A DNA stretch of 13,621 nucleotides from RI-92 sp037384645. GTDB lineage: Bacteria > Pseudomonadota > Gammaproteobacteria > UBA6429 > Thiohalophilaceae. The notes below the pieces were generated by a model. It was given only the letters and a program-made list of their open reading frames with translations. It had not been told where the DNA came from and ran no database searches. Every line of letters starts with the position of its first letter. Position 1 is the first letter of the stretch. Made by a program: the position numbers and the translations under genes. Of this stretch, positions 5,008-11,712 are shown piece after piece. The DNA is taken from positions 1 to 13,621 of the forward strand of contig JARRNT010000071.1 in the NCBI GenBank assembly GCA_037384645.1, read 5' to 3'.

Positions 5008-6306
5008 ATGGCACACGTGGTTATCATCGGCGCCAGCACCGGCGGCCTGCCGGCGGCGTACGAGATCAAGGAATTATTGGGCAATGAGCACGAGGTGTCG
5101 GTGGTTTCCAACACCGATACCTTCCATTTCGTGCCCTCCAACCCCTGGGTGGCGGTGGGCTGGCGTTCACGCAAGGAGACCGCCTTCAAGTTGGCCCCCT
5201 ACCTGGCCAAGAAGCAAATCCACTTCTTTCATTCCGCGGCCGAGGAAATCAAGCCCGATGACAACGAAGTGGTGCTGGCCGACGGCCAGACCCTGAAGTA
5301 CGACTACCTGGTGATTGCCACCGGGCCGAAACTGGCGTTCGAGGAAGTGGAAGGGCTGGGGCCAGAGGGCCACACCGAGTCTGTCTGTACCCTCGATCAT
5401 GCCGAGCATGCCCATGCAGCCTGGGCGGAATTCGTTAAAAATCCGGGACCTATCGTGGTCGGCGCCGCACCCTTTGCGTCGTGCTTTGGTCCGGCTTACG
5501 AATTCGCATTTATCATGGACACCGAGCTGCGTCGCCTCAAAATCCGCGACAAGGTGCCCATGACCTTCGTTACGTCCGAGCCCTATATCGGCCACCTGGG
5601 CCTGGGTGGGGTTGGCGATTCCAAGGGCCTGCTGGAATCGGAAATGCGCCAGCACGATATCAAGTGGGTCACCAATGCGAAGATTACCCGTTGTGAGGAA
5701 GACAAGATCATCGCCGAGGAAGTGGATAGCAAGGGTGAGGCGGTCATGACCCACGAGCTGCCCCATAAATTCTCCATGATCCTGCCGGCCTTCAAGGGCG
5801 TGGAGGCCGTGGCCAAAGTGGGCGAAGACCTCGTAAATCCGCGCGGTTTTGTCAAGGTAGATGACTTCCAGCGCAATCCCAAGTGGAAAAACATCTATTC
5901 GGTGGGCGTATGCATCGCCATTCCGCCAGTGGAGGCCACGCCCGTGCCCACCGGTGCGCCCAAGACCGGCTACATGATCGAGTCCATGGTCGAGGCGGTG
6001 AAATACAATATTCGCAATGATATCAACGGTTATGCCCCGGACCATCGCGCCACCTGGAACGCCATCTGCCTGGCCGACTTCGGCGACACCGGCGCGGCCT
6101 TCGTGGCCATGCCCCAGATCCCGCCGCGCAATACTGCCTGGATGAAAAAGGGCAAGTGGGTGCACCTGGCCAAGGTGGCGTTTGAGAAGTACTTCATCCG
6201 CAAGATGAAAAAGGGCAGCTCCGAGCCCCTGTACGAGAAATACATCCTCAAGGCCATGGGAATCACCAAGCTCAAGGGCAAAAAGCAGGGGGAGGAAGTC
6301 GTCTGA
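5008..6306 (+). CDS. sqr: Sulfide:quinone oxidoreductase
   Basis: 432 residues, ATG 5008 with AGAGGA at 4995-5000. A membrane-bound FAD enzyme that oxidises sulfide to sulfur or polysulfide and reduces quinone. The N-terminal FAD fold is VVIIGASTGGLPAAYE (4-19), and a second dinucleotide-type segment IATGP is at 103-107. The three redox cysteines are at 127 (SVCTLDHAE), 159 (ASCFGPAYE) and 354 (NAICLAD), matching C128, C160 and C356 of A. ferrooxidans SQR; H131 and H196 (EPYIGHLG) are also conserved. ETTPVPTGAPKTGYM-type residues (309-323) and the C-terminal amphipathic segment HLAKVAFEKYFIRK (386-399) fit quinone and membrane contact. All three cysteines argue for a true SQR rather than a flavocytochrome c subunit or type II NADH dehydrogenase. 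A sigma-54 promoter precedes it and the activator gene follows 89 bases later. Confidence 0.95.
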   Translation: MAHVVIIGASTGGLPAAYEIKELLGNEHEVSVVSNTDTFHFVPSNPWVAVGWRSRKETAFKLAPYLAKKQIHFFHSAAEEIKPDDNEVVLADGQTLKYDYLVIATGPKLAFEEVEGLGPEGHTESVCTLDHAEHAHAAWAEFVKNPGPIVVGAAPFASCFGPAYEFAFIMDTELRRLKIRDKVPMTFVTSEPYIGHLGLGGVGDSKGLLESEMRQHDIKWVTNAKITRCEEDKIIAEEVDSKGEAVMTHELPHKFSMILPAFKGVEAVAKVGEDLVNPRGFVKVDDFQRNPKWKNIYSVGVCIAIPPVEATPVPTGAPKTGYMIESMVEAVKYNIRNDINGYAPDHRATWNAICLADFGDTGAAFVAMPQIPPRNTAWMKKGKWVHLAKVAFEKYFIRKMKKGSSEPLYEKYILKAMGITKLKGKKQGEEVV

Positions 6307-6340
6307 TTTCTCCAGTCCGCCTGATCAGGATCAACTGACA

Positions 6341-6379
6341 AGCTGACACTTCTGTCATAAACTGGCAGAAGTGTCAGTT
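6341..6379 (+). promoter_or_regulatory. Long inverted repeat made of TGNCA half-sites before the activator gene
   Basis: AG plus CTGACACTTCTGTCA (6343-6357) pairs with TGGCAGAAGTGTCAG (6363-6377) plus TT around loop TAAAC: 17 pairs including two G-U. Each arm is itself a dyad: TGACA-CTTC-TGTCA and TGGCA-GAAG-TGTCA. Another TGACA lies at 6336-6340. It may be a DNA operator for the activator, a terminator/attenuator after sqr, or both; only 16 bases separate it from ATG 6396. No run of T follows, so simple termination is less likely. Confidence 0.6.
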
Positions 6380-6395
6380 ATGGCAGAGGTGCCCT

Positions 6396-7754
6396 ATGAC
6401 CGATTCAGACGTCAAACCCGGTTGCGACCAGATCATCGATATCCTGCCGGACCCCTTCGTGATCATCGATCGCAACTTCCGTATCGTCGCTGCCAACCGC
6501 AAGTACACCGAGCGTTTCGGGACGACGCCGGAGGCGGTCGTCGGTCAGTGCTGCCACAAGGTTTCCCATCATTCGGATGTGCCCTGCAGTCAGCACGGTG
6601 AACACTGCCCGCTGGAAACGGTCTTCGAGACTGCGCAACCGACCCAGGTCATGCATATTCATTACAACAAGGACGGTAAGCAGGAATTTGTGCAGTTGCA
6701 GGCCAATCCCATTTGCGGCAGTGATGGCAAGGTGATGTACATGGGCGAGTACATCAACCCGATCACCGGGTACGATGACAAGGGCGCCTTGTTGATCGGG
6801 CGCTCACGTGCACTGATGCGCATGATCAGTATTCTGCATCGGGTGGCGCCGACCCAGTCCACGGTGTTGTTGCTGGGCGAGAGTGGTGTCGGCAAGGAGT
6901 GCGTTGCGCAATACCTGCACCAGTACTCCAGTCGCCCGGCCGGCCCGCTGGTCGTGGTCGATTGCGGCAGTCTTGGCGAGCAACTCATCGAAAGCGAATT
7001 GTTCGGCTACGAGAAGGGCGCCTTTACCGGCGCCAGTACCCGCAAGAAGGGCCTGATCGAAGCGGCCAATGGCGGTACCCTGTTTATCGACGAAATAGGT
7101 GAGCTGCCGTTGGCATTGCAGACCAAACTGTTGCGCGTCCTGGAGAGCGGTAGTCTGCGCCGGGTTGGCGGGACCGAGTACATCAAGGTCGACGTGCGCA
7201 TCGTGGCCGCGACCCATCGCAATCTCAAGCAGATGGTGCAGGCAGGCAGTTTCCGGGAAGACCTCTACTATCGACTGTCAGCCTTTCCCATCAATATCCC
7301 GGCCTTGCGCGAACGCAAGGATGACATCCCCCTGCTGGCTGAACATTTCCTGGCCTCGACAGAGGATGGGGAACAGTATCTGCCACTGGCGCCGCAGGTG
7401 ATCGAAACCCTGTTGAGTTATGATTATCCTGGTAATGTGCGCGAATTGCGTAACATCATTGAGCGCGCCGTCATCCTGGCTGCCGGCACGGCCATCACGC
7501 CGGATCACATCGTGCTGGAATTACACGACCAGCTCGATACTCCTTATGCGGCGCGGGAACAACGCCTGGAAGACAGCCTGGAGCATGAGTTGCAACAGCG
7601 CAGGTTAGTGAGCCGCCGCGACAGCGTGGATGAAGAGAGCGTGTTGCAGGCGTTGCGACAGCATAACGGCCACCGCAAGGCAGCCGCGCAAATGCTCGGG
7701 ATCAGTGAACGTACCCTGTATCGCCTGATGAAAAAACTGCGGGAGCGGGTCTGA
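6396..7754 (+). CDS. Sigma-54-dependent transcriptional activator with Cys/His-rich PAS sensor
   Basis: 452 residues, ATG 6396 with AGAGGTG 4 bases upstream. Domains in order: a PAS sensor (about 10-122), an AAA+ ATPase (about 131-365) and a Fis-type HTH (about 413-450). AAA+ motifs are Walker A GESGVGKE (161-168), GAFTGA (208-213) for contacting sigma-54, Walker B TLFIDE (228-233), sensor I ATHRN (272-276), arginine fingers in FREDLYYRL (286-294) and sensor II PGNVRELRN (345-353). The HTH is NGHRKAAAQMLGISERTLYRLMKK. The intact GAFTGA says it activates rather than represses. The PAS domain carries C52, C53, C64 and C71 with H54, H58, H59, H67 and H70, a likely metal, Fe-S or thiol-redox site. 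There is no receiver domain, so it is not a classical two-component regulator. The likely target is the sqr promoter; the signal, perhaps sulfide or polysulfide, is inferred. Confidence 0.93.
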   Translation: MTDSDVKPGCDQIIDILPDPFVIIDRNFRIVAANRKYTERFGTTPEAVVGQCCHKVSHHSDVPCSQHGEHCPLETVFETAQPTQVMHIHYNKDGKQEFVQLQANPICGSDGKVMYMGEYINPITGYDDKGALLIGRSRALMRMISILHRVAPTQSTVLLLGESGVGKECVAQYLHQYSSRPAGPLVVVDCGSLGEQLIESELFGYEKGAFTGASTRKKGLIEAANGGTLFIDEIGELPLALQTKLLRVLESGSLRRVGGTEYIKVDVRIVAATHRNLKQMVQAGSFREDLYYRLSAFPINIPALRERKDDIPLLAEHFLASTEDGEQYLPLAPQVIETLLSYDYPGNVRELRNIIERAVILAAGTAITPDHIVLELHDQLDTPYAAREQRLEDSLEHELQQRRLVSRRDSVDEESVLQALRQHNGHRKAAAQMLGISERTLYRLMKKLRERV

Positions 7755-7763
7755 TCCGGCCCA

Positions 7764-7783
7764 CACCCGGCGGCTAGCCGGTG
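7764..7783. terminator. Weak hairpin between converging genes
   Basis: CACCCGGC (7764-7771) and GCCGGTG (7777-7783) pair with one bulged C around GGCTA, overlapping the zinc-ribbon stop codon. No U tract is seen. It may help end transcripts of both converging genes. Confidence 0.3.
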
Positions 7784-7968
7784 GTGCAGGACATGTCTTC
7801 ACCACAACACATGGGCGACTTGATCTTGCCGTGTCCGTTCGGGCATTTGGAAATTTGCACAACGCTGCCGTCTTCAAGTGTTAACGAATCGTCGACCAGT
7901 TCGGCGCCGCACTTGGCGCAGGTGGCGTTGACGGCCATGCCGCATTTCTTGCATTCGTAGGTTGCCAT
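7774..7968 (-). CDS. Small zinc-ribbon-type metal-binding protein
   Basis: 64 residues from ATG 7968. A longer in-frame start at 8082 would add 38 residues without family-like pattern and run almost to the ATPase stop, so the shorter start is chosen. Two CxxC pairs (C6/C9 and C17/C20 in ECKKCG and CAKCG) form a classic zinc ribbon. A second cluster is C42-P-N-G-H46, then SPMCCGEDMSC with C54, C55 and C61; the CCGxxM part resembles iron-centre loops of desulforedoxin-like proteins. Soluble, probably cytoplasmic, one or two metals. I do not know a function. It follows the proton ATPase in the same direction after 124 bases and converges on the activator gene. Confidence 0.8.
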   Translation of the reverse strand: MATYECKKCGMAVNATCAKCGAELVDDSLTLEDGSVVQISKCPNGHGKIKSPMCCGEDMSCTTG

Positions 7969-8092
7969 GTTAAGCCCCGTAGTATTTGGAAGGAGTGAGG
8001 AGGAAAGTGTAAAGACTCCGGGCTGGCTAGAACAGCGGTAATTTATGTGGGAATCCGGCGGCCTGCCTAGAAAACAACGCATGCGTTTGAGA

Positions 8093-10450
8093 TCAGGGAT
8101 GCAGGTGACGAAAGATCCGGATCTTGACGAAATCCAGCAGTAGCAGATACACCACGACCACCACTAATAGCGCCAGCACCAGCAGGGGGCTGATTGGTGT
8201 CATCAGGATGCCAAAACTGGCGAACAGACTCACGACGATAATATCCAGCAACGAGGCCAGCACCAGCCAGTGTCCGGGGCGCGAGTGCCACAGGTGACGG
8301 CGTTCGCGTACCAGGTAGACATTGCCCTGGCCGGTGAAGACCAGCATCACGAAGATCAGCGTTTGCAGTTGCGGTAAGGGCAGGTGTAACCAGTCACGCC
8401 CGACAAAAAACACGCTGAAGGACAAGACCAGTACCAGTGCGGCCAGGATCGCGGCGGTCAGCATCAGGGTCGGGATGTGCCAGCGCTCGGGACGTTTTGA
8501 AAACGCCACCCGATCCGAGGCGATGGACATGGTGACGAAGTCATTGGTAAACAACAACAGTACGATCAGGATCGGCGTCACCACAAACACGCCCGTCAGC
8601 ATCACGCCGACGCTGAGGAAGATGGCGATCTCCAGTGTCTTGATGATCTTGTTGAGGGTATAGGTCAGCATGCGTTGATAAATACGCCGGCTGACTTTCA
8701 CCGCGGCCAGCACGTCGATCAAACCGGGATTGGTCAATACCATGCTGGCCGCGGCCTTGGCGACATCGCTGGCATTGGATACGGCAATGCCCACCTCGGC
8801 CTGTTTCAAGGCAGGCGCGTCGTTGACGCCGTCGCCGGTCATCCCGCTGACGTGACCGCTGCGCTGTAACTGCTGTACCAGGTGAAACTTGTCTTCGGGA
8901 TAGACCCCGGCAAACACATCACATTCGTCGATGGCGTGATTCGCACTGTCGTGCAGGCTATCCGGCCGACAGGCGCGTTCGCCGATATCAACTTCACTGG
9001 CGACGGCGCGTGCCGTGGCCAGGCCATCGCCGGTCACCATCATGACGCGCACGCCCAGGTCCTTCAGACTTTGTACCAGCTTGCGCGAATCCGGGCGCGG
9101 GGGATCCTGCAGGGCCACCAGTCCGGCGACTTGCAGCGTTGATGCGTTACCGCTGGCCACCGCCAGCACGCGATAACCGTTAGCCGACAGGCGTTCCACT
9201 TCCGTCTCCAGCGCAGGTGCCTGTGCACACAGTGCCGCGATCACGGGCGGCGCACCCTTGAGCGTGCGTTGCAGCTGACCGTCCTGTTCAAATTGTGCTT
9301 CGGAACGTTTGCTGGTGGTGTCAAAAGGAATGAACTGCTGCCGCGTCGGCAGGTTTGTGAGCAGCCCGTGCTTGTGCGCTGCCTCAAGGATCGCCATGTC
9401 GATGGGATCCTGGGTCGCCTCGTCACAGGCCAGGGCGGCGAGGCGAAGGACCTGGTTTTCGCTGTAAGACGTAAATGTGGACACCTCAGCGACGGCCAAT
9501 TGATTGAGCGTAATTGTGCCGGTCTTGTCGGTGGCAAGTACATTCATGGCCGCGGCTTCTTCGATCGCGGACAGGCGTGTCACCAGGACACCGCGTTTTG
9601 ACAGCTCCAGCGCACCCAGTGCGGTGGCCAGGGTAAAGGTTGCCGGCAGGGCGACTGGTACCGAGGCCACCAGCAGGATCAATGCGAACGGCAACGTCTC
9701 GCTTAAGGACATACCGGCAGCCAGGGCATAACCGAACAGGGCGGCCACCAACATCAGGTCGAGCACGATGAGATATTTAACGATGGTCAGGATCGTGGTC
9801 TGCAGGTGGCTGACGGTTCTGGCGCTGCGCACCAGTTCGGCGGTCTTGCCAAAATACGTGCGTCCCCCGGTAGCGGTGACCTCACCGGTTGCTTCCCCGC
9901 GTTTGACGATGCTGCCGGCATAGGCGCTGCTGCCTGAGCTGGCCTCGACCGGCAGGGATTCTCCGGTGAGCGCGGATTGATCCAGCAGCACGTTACCATC
10001 AAGCAAGCGGATATCGGCTGGCGCGAGATCGCCCATGCGCAGATGTACTACATCACCGCTGACCAGTTCGCGCGCCGGAATCACTTTCCAGTGGTCGTCG
10101 CGGTAGACCCGAGCCTGCACCGACAGGCGTTGCTTTAGCAGGGCGAGGGCACGATTGGCGCGACCTTCCTGGACAAAGGCCAGCACCACGTTAAAAATCA
10201 ACAAAAAGCTGATGATTGCCGCTTCGTGCGCCTTACCCAGGGCGAGTTGCAATACGATGGTGGCTTCCAGCATCCAGGGCACCGGAGCCCAGAATTTTTG
10301 CAACAGAACGCGAAGTGGATGCGGCTGTTCTTCGCTGACGGCATTGGGTCCTTCAGCGGCCAGGCGTTGTGCGGCCTCTGCGCTGGTCAGGCCCTTCGCG
10401 TTGGGAGTGTGATTCGATGCCCTATCCAAGTCCGTTCCAGATGAGGCCAT
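8093..10450 (-). CDS. P3A-type plasma-membrane proton-pumping ATPase
   Basis: 785 residues from ATG 10450. An upstream start at 10510 would overlap the preceding gene by 38 bases and adds non-conserved residues. The pump exports protons using ATP. Motifs: actuator TGES (162-165), M4 PVALP (265-269), the phosphorylation motif DKTGT (308-312) with D308, KGAPP (398-402), TGDGL (473-477) and the hinge TGDGVNDAP (538-546). FTNDFVTMSIASDRV (634-648) contains N636-D637 at the place of the proton-binding M6 aspartate of plant AHA2. There are no cytosolic metal-binding domains or CPC motif, excluding heavy-metal P1B pumps, and PVALP with this length fits P3A. About ten membrane helices are visible and no plant-type C-terminal regulatory extension. 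It lies 22 bases after a universal stress gene with no clear ribosome binding site, suggesting coupled translation in an operon. Confidence 0.92.
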   Translation of the reverse strand: MASSGTDLDRASNHTPNAKGLTSAEAAQRLAAEGPNAVSEEQPHPLRVLLQKFWAPVPWMLEATIVLQLALGKAHEAAIISFLLIFNVVLAFVQEGRANRALALLKQRLSVQARVYRDDHWKVIPARELVSGDVVHLRMGDLAPADIRLLDGNVLLDQSALTGESLPVEASSGSSAYAGSIVKRGEATGEVTATGGRTYFGKTAELVRSARTVSHLQTTILTIVKYLIVLDLMLVAALFGYALAAGMSLSETLPFALILLVASVPVALPATFTLATALGALELSKRGVLVTRLSAIEEAAAMNVLATDKTGTITLNQLAVAEVSTFTSYSENQVLRLAALACDEATQDPIDMAILEAAHKHGLLTNLPTRQQFIPFDTTSKRSEAQFEQDGQLQRTLKGAPPVIAALCAQAPALETEVERLSANGYRVLAVASGNASTLQVAGLVALQDPPRPDSRKLVQSLKDLGVRVMMVTGDGLATARAVASEVDIGERACRPDSLHDSANHAIDECDVFAGVYPEDKFHLVQQLQRSGHVSGMTGDGVNDAPALKQAEVGIAVSNASDVAKAAASMVLTNPGLIDVLAAVKVSRRIYQRMLTYTLNKIIKTLEIAIFLSVGVMLTGVFVVTPILIVLLLFTNDFVTMSIASDRVAFSKRPERWHIPTLMLTAAILAALVLVLSFSVFFVGRDWLHLPLPQLQTLIFVMLVFTGQGNVYLVRERRHLWHSRPGHWLVLASLLDIIVVSLFASFGILMTPISPLLVLALLVVVVVYLLLLDFVKIRIFRHLHP

Positions 10451-10472
10451 GGCAATATGCGGTAAGTGCCGT

Positions 10473-10922
10473 TTATTGACGGACCAGCAGGACCGGCGGG
10501 ACGGCGACACGAACCACCGTATCCGCCACGCTCCCCATAAACACGCGGCTGATACCGCGACGCCCGTGGGTGCCCATCACAATGAGATCAGCCTTCGCAT
10601 CGACGGCTTCCTGCGCAATGACTTCTCCCACACGCATACCCGGCGTTTCGATGGTGACCAGTTTCGACTCAGGCTTGATACCCCTGTCCTGCGCCTGTTG
10701 CATTGCATGCTCAAGCGTTTGTTTACCGGCTGTGTGAATATAGGCCAGGGTCTCATTAATGTCTGCAAATCCCATATCCAGGTTGAGCGCCATCTCATCA
10801 ATAACATGCACGATCCGCAATTGTGCCTGCGACTCCTGCGCGAGTGTAATGGCTTCCTGCAGGGCACGATCGGAGACGGGGCTCCCGTCCACCGCGATCA
10901 GGATCAGTTTATAGGCTTGCAT
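10473..10922 (-). CDS. Universal stress protein, UspA family, ATP-binding type
   Basis: 149 residues from ATG 10922, with AGGAG 12 bases before it. A GTG start at 10943 would add seven residues but overlaps that ribosome binding site. It is a single Usp domain: LILIAVDGS (6-14 region) with the conserved nucleotide-contacting aspartate, and GTHGRRGISRVFMGS near the end, matching the G-x2-G-x9-G-S signature of ATP-binding Usp proteins. It ends VPPVLLVRQ, the typical last strand. Likely a cytoplasmic dimer that senses ATP or stress. The close linkage to the proton ATPase (22 bases) suggests a role in regulating or accompanying the pump during stress. Confidence 0.9.
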   Translation of the reverse strand: MQAYKLILIAVDGSPVSDRALQEAITLAQESQAQLRIVHVIDEMALNLDMGFADINETLAYIHTAGKQTLEHAMQQAQDRGIKPESKLVTIETPGMRVGEVIAQEAVDAKADLIVMGTHGRRGISRVFMGSVADTVVRVAVPPVLLVRQ

Positions 10923-11002
10923 CTTATTTGCGGTCTCCTGCACTGCGCGATGGGGCTATAACGGCAGTGGGTCTGTGATATTGTCTGATTCGTTTGTATA
11001 TA

Positions 11003-11470
11003 TCATTCGTGTTCACGAATGAGCATCACCGGAACCGAGGCACCCTGAACAACGCCCATTGCCACGCTACCCAGCAATAAGCGTTGGACACCTGTGCGGC
11101 CATGGGTTCCCATGACAATCAGGTCTGCCGGCCAGCGTCCGGCTTCCTCCAGGATTTTATCCACGACACTCGCATTGACGATGTGCGGCATATCCGTTTG
11201 CACTTCCAGGCCCGCTTCACGACACAATTGCGATGCTTCTTCAAGTATGGAGACGGCCTTTTGCGCGGCCAGGTCCAGTTCCTGCTGGGTTTTTGCACTG
11301 CTGGACCAGCCATACTCGCCGTAGTTGCCGAGGCTTTGATCGAAGACGTTGATCAGTCGCAGTTGTGCCTTTTGTGCACCGGCGAGCTTGATTGCTTCCT
11401 CCAGGGCGCGTTTAGAGGCGGAGCTTTCGTTCACCGCAACCAGGATATGTTTATACATCTTGTTGTCCAT
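11003..11470 (-). CDS. Universal stress protein, UspA family, second copy
   Basis: 155 residues from ATG 11470; ATG 11458 (MYKHILVAV) and a GTG at 11518 are alternatives, and none has a good Shine-Dalgarno. Usp fold with KHILVAVNES at the N-terminus and GTHGRTGVQRLLLGS near the end, which keeps the G-x2-G-x9-G-S nucleotide signature. The usual aspartate in VAVDGS is asparagine here (VAVNES), which could alter ATP binding. It differs strongly from the neighbouring copy in the middle segment (FDQSLGNYGEYGWS), so it is an old paralogue rather than a recent duplicate. It stands 80 bases upstream of the other usp gene, in the same direction. Confidence 0.88.
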   Translation of the reverse strand: MDNKMYKHILVAVNESSASKRALEEAIKLAGAQKAQLRLINVFDQSLGNYGEYGWSSSAKTQQELDLAAQKAVSILEEASQLCREAGLEVQTDMPHIVNASVVDKILEEAGRWPADLIVMGTHGRTGVQRLLLGSVAMGVVQGASVPVMLIREHE

Positions 11471-11656
11471 TTCCGAATCACATGCTGATTCGTGTAGATG
11501 CAGATCGGCAACTGCCACGGGGGTATAGAAAAGCGGGAAGCCCTCGCGCAGTGAGAACGTTGCCGGCAGGTTACTTTATTTATATTAAAGAATAGTTGAA
11601 ACTCGGGGCGGGATGCAATTGAGAGTTAAACATTTTGCCGGGCCGCGGTTATCATC

Positions 11657-11700
11657 CAGCTCGTGTTTTATGGAGACGGTTAGCGAGCTGATGTGGCTCG
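11657..11700. repeat. Competing inverted repeats after the antiporter gene
   Basis: CAGCTCG (11657-11663), CGAGCTG (11684-11690) and GCTCG (11696-11700): the middle segment can pair with either outer one, giving a 7-bp stem with a 20-base loop or a 5-bp stem with a 7-base loop. It lies 13 bases past the antiporter stop on the minus strand. It may be a terminator region; no U tract is present. Confidence 0.3.
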
Positions 11701-11712
11701 TTTGTATCGCGG

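Noticed and set aside
5167..6165. Long minus-strand ORF (332 codons) opposite sqr
   Set aside because: sqr is certain from its catalytic residues; the opposite frame is His/Gly/Leu-rich without any domain, as expected of an antisense shadow in GC-rich coding DNA.
7969..8082. Longer N-terminus for the zinc-ribbon protein
   Set aside because: The added 38 residues contain no motif and the cysteine pattern begins right after ATG 7968.
10451..10510. Longer N-terminus for the proton ATPase
   Set aside because: It would overlap the end of the upstream Usp gene and is not family-like; ATG 10450 leaves a normal 22-base gap.
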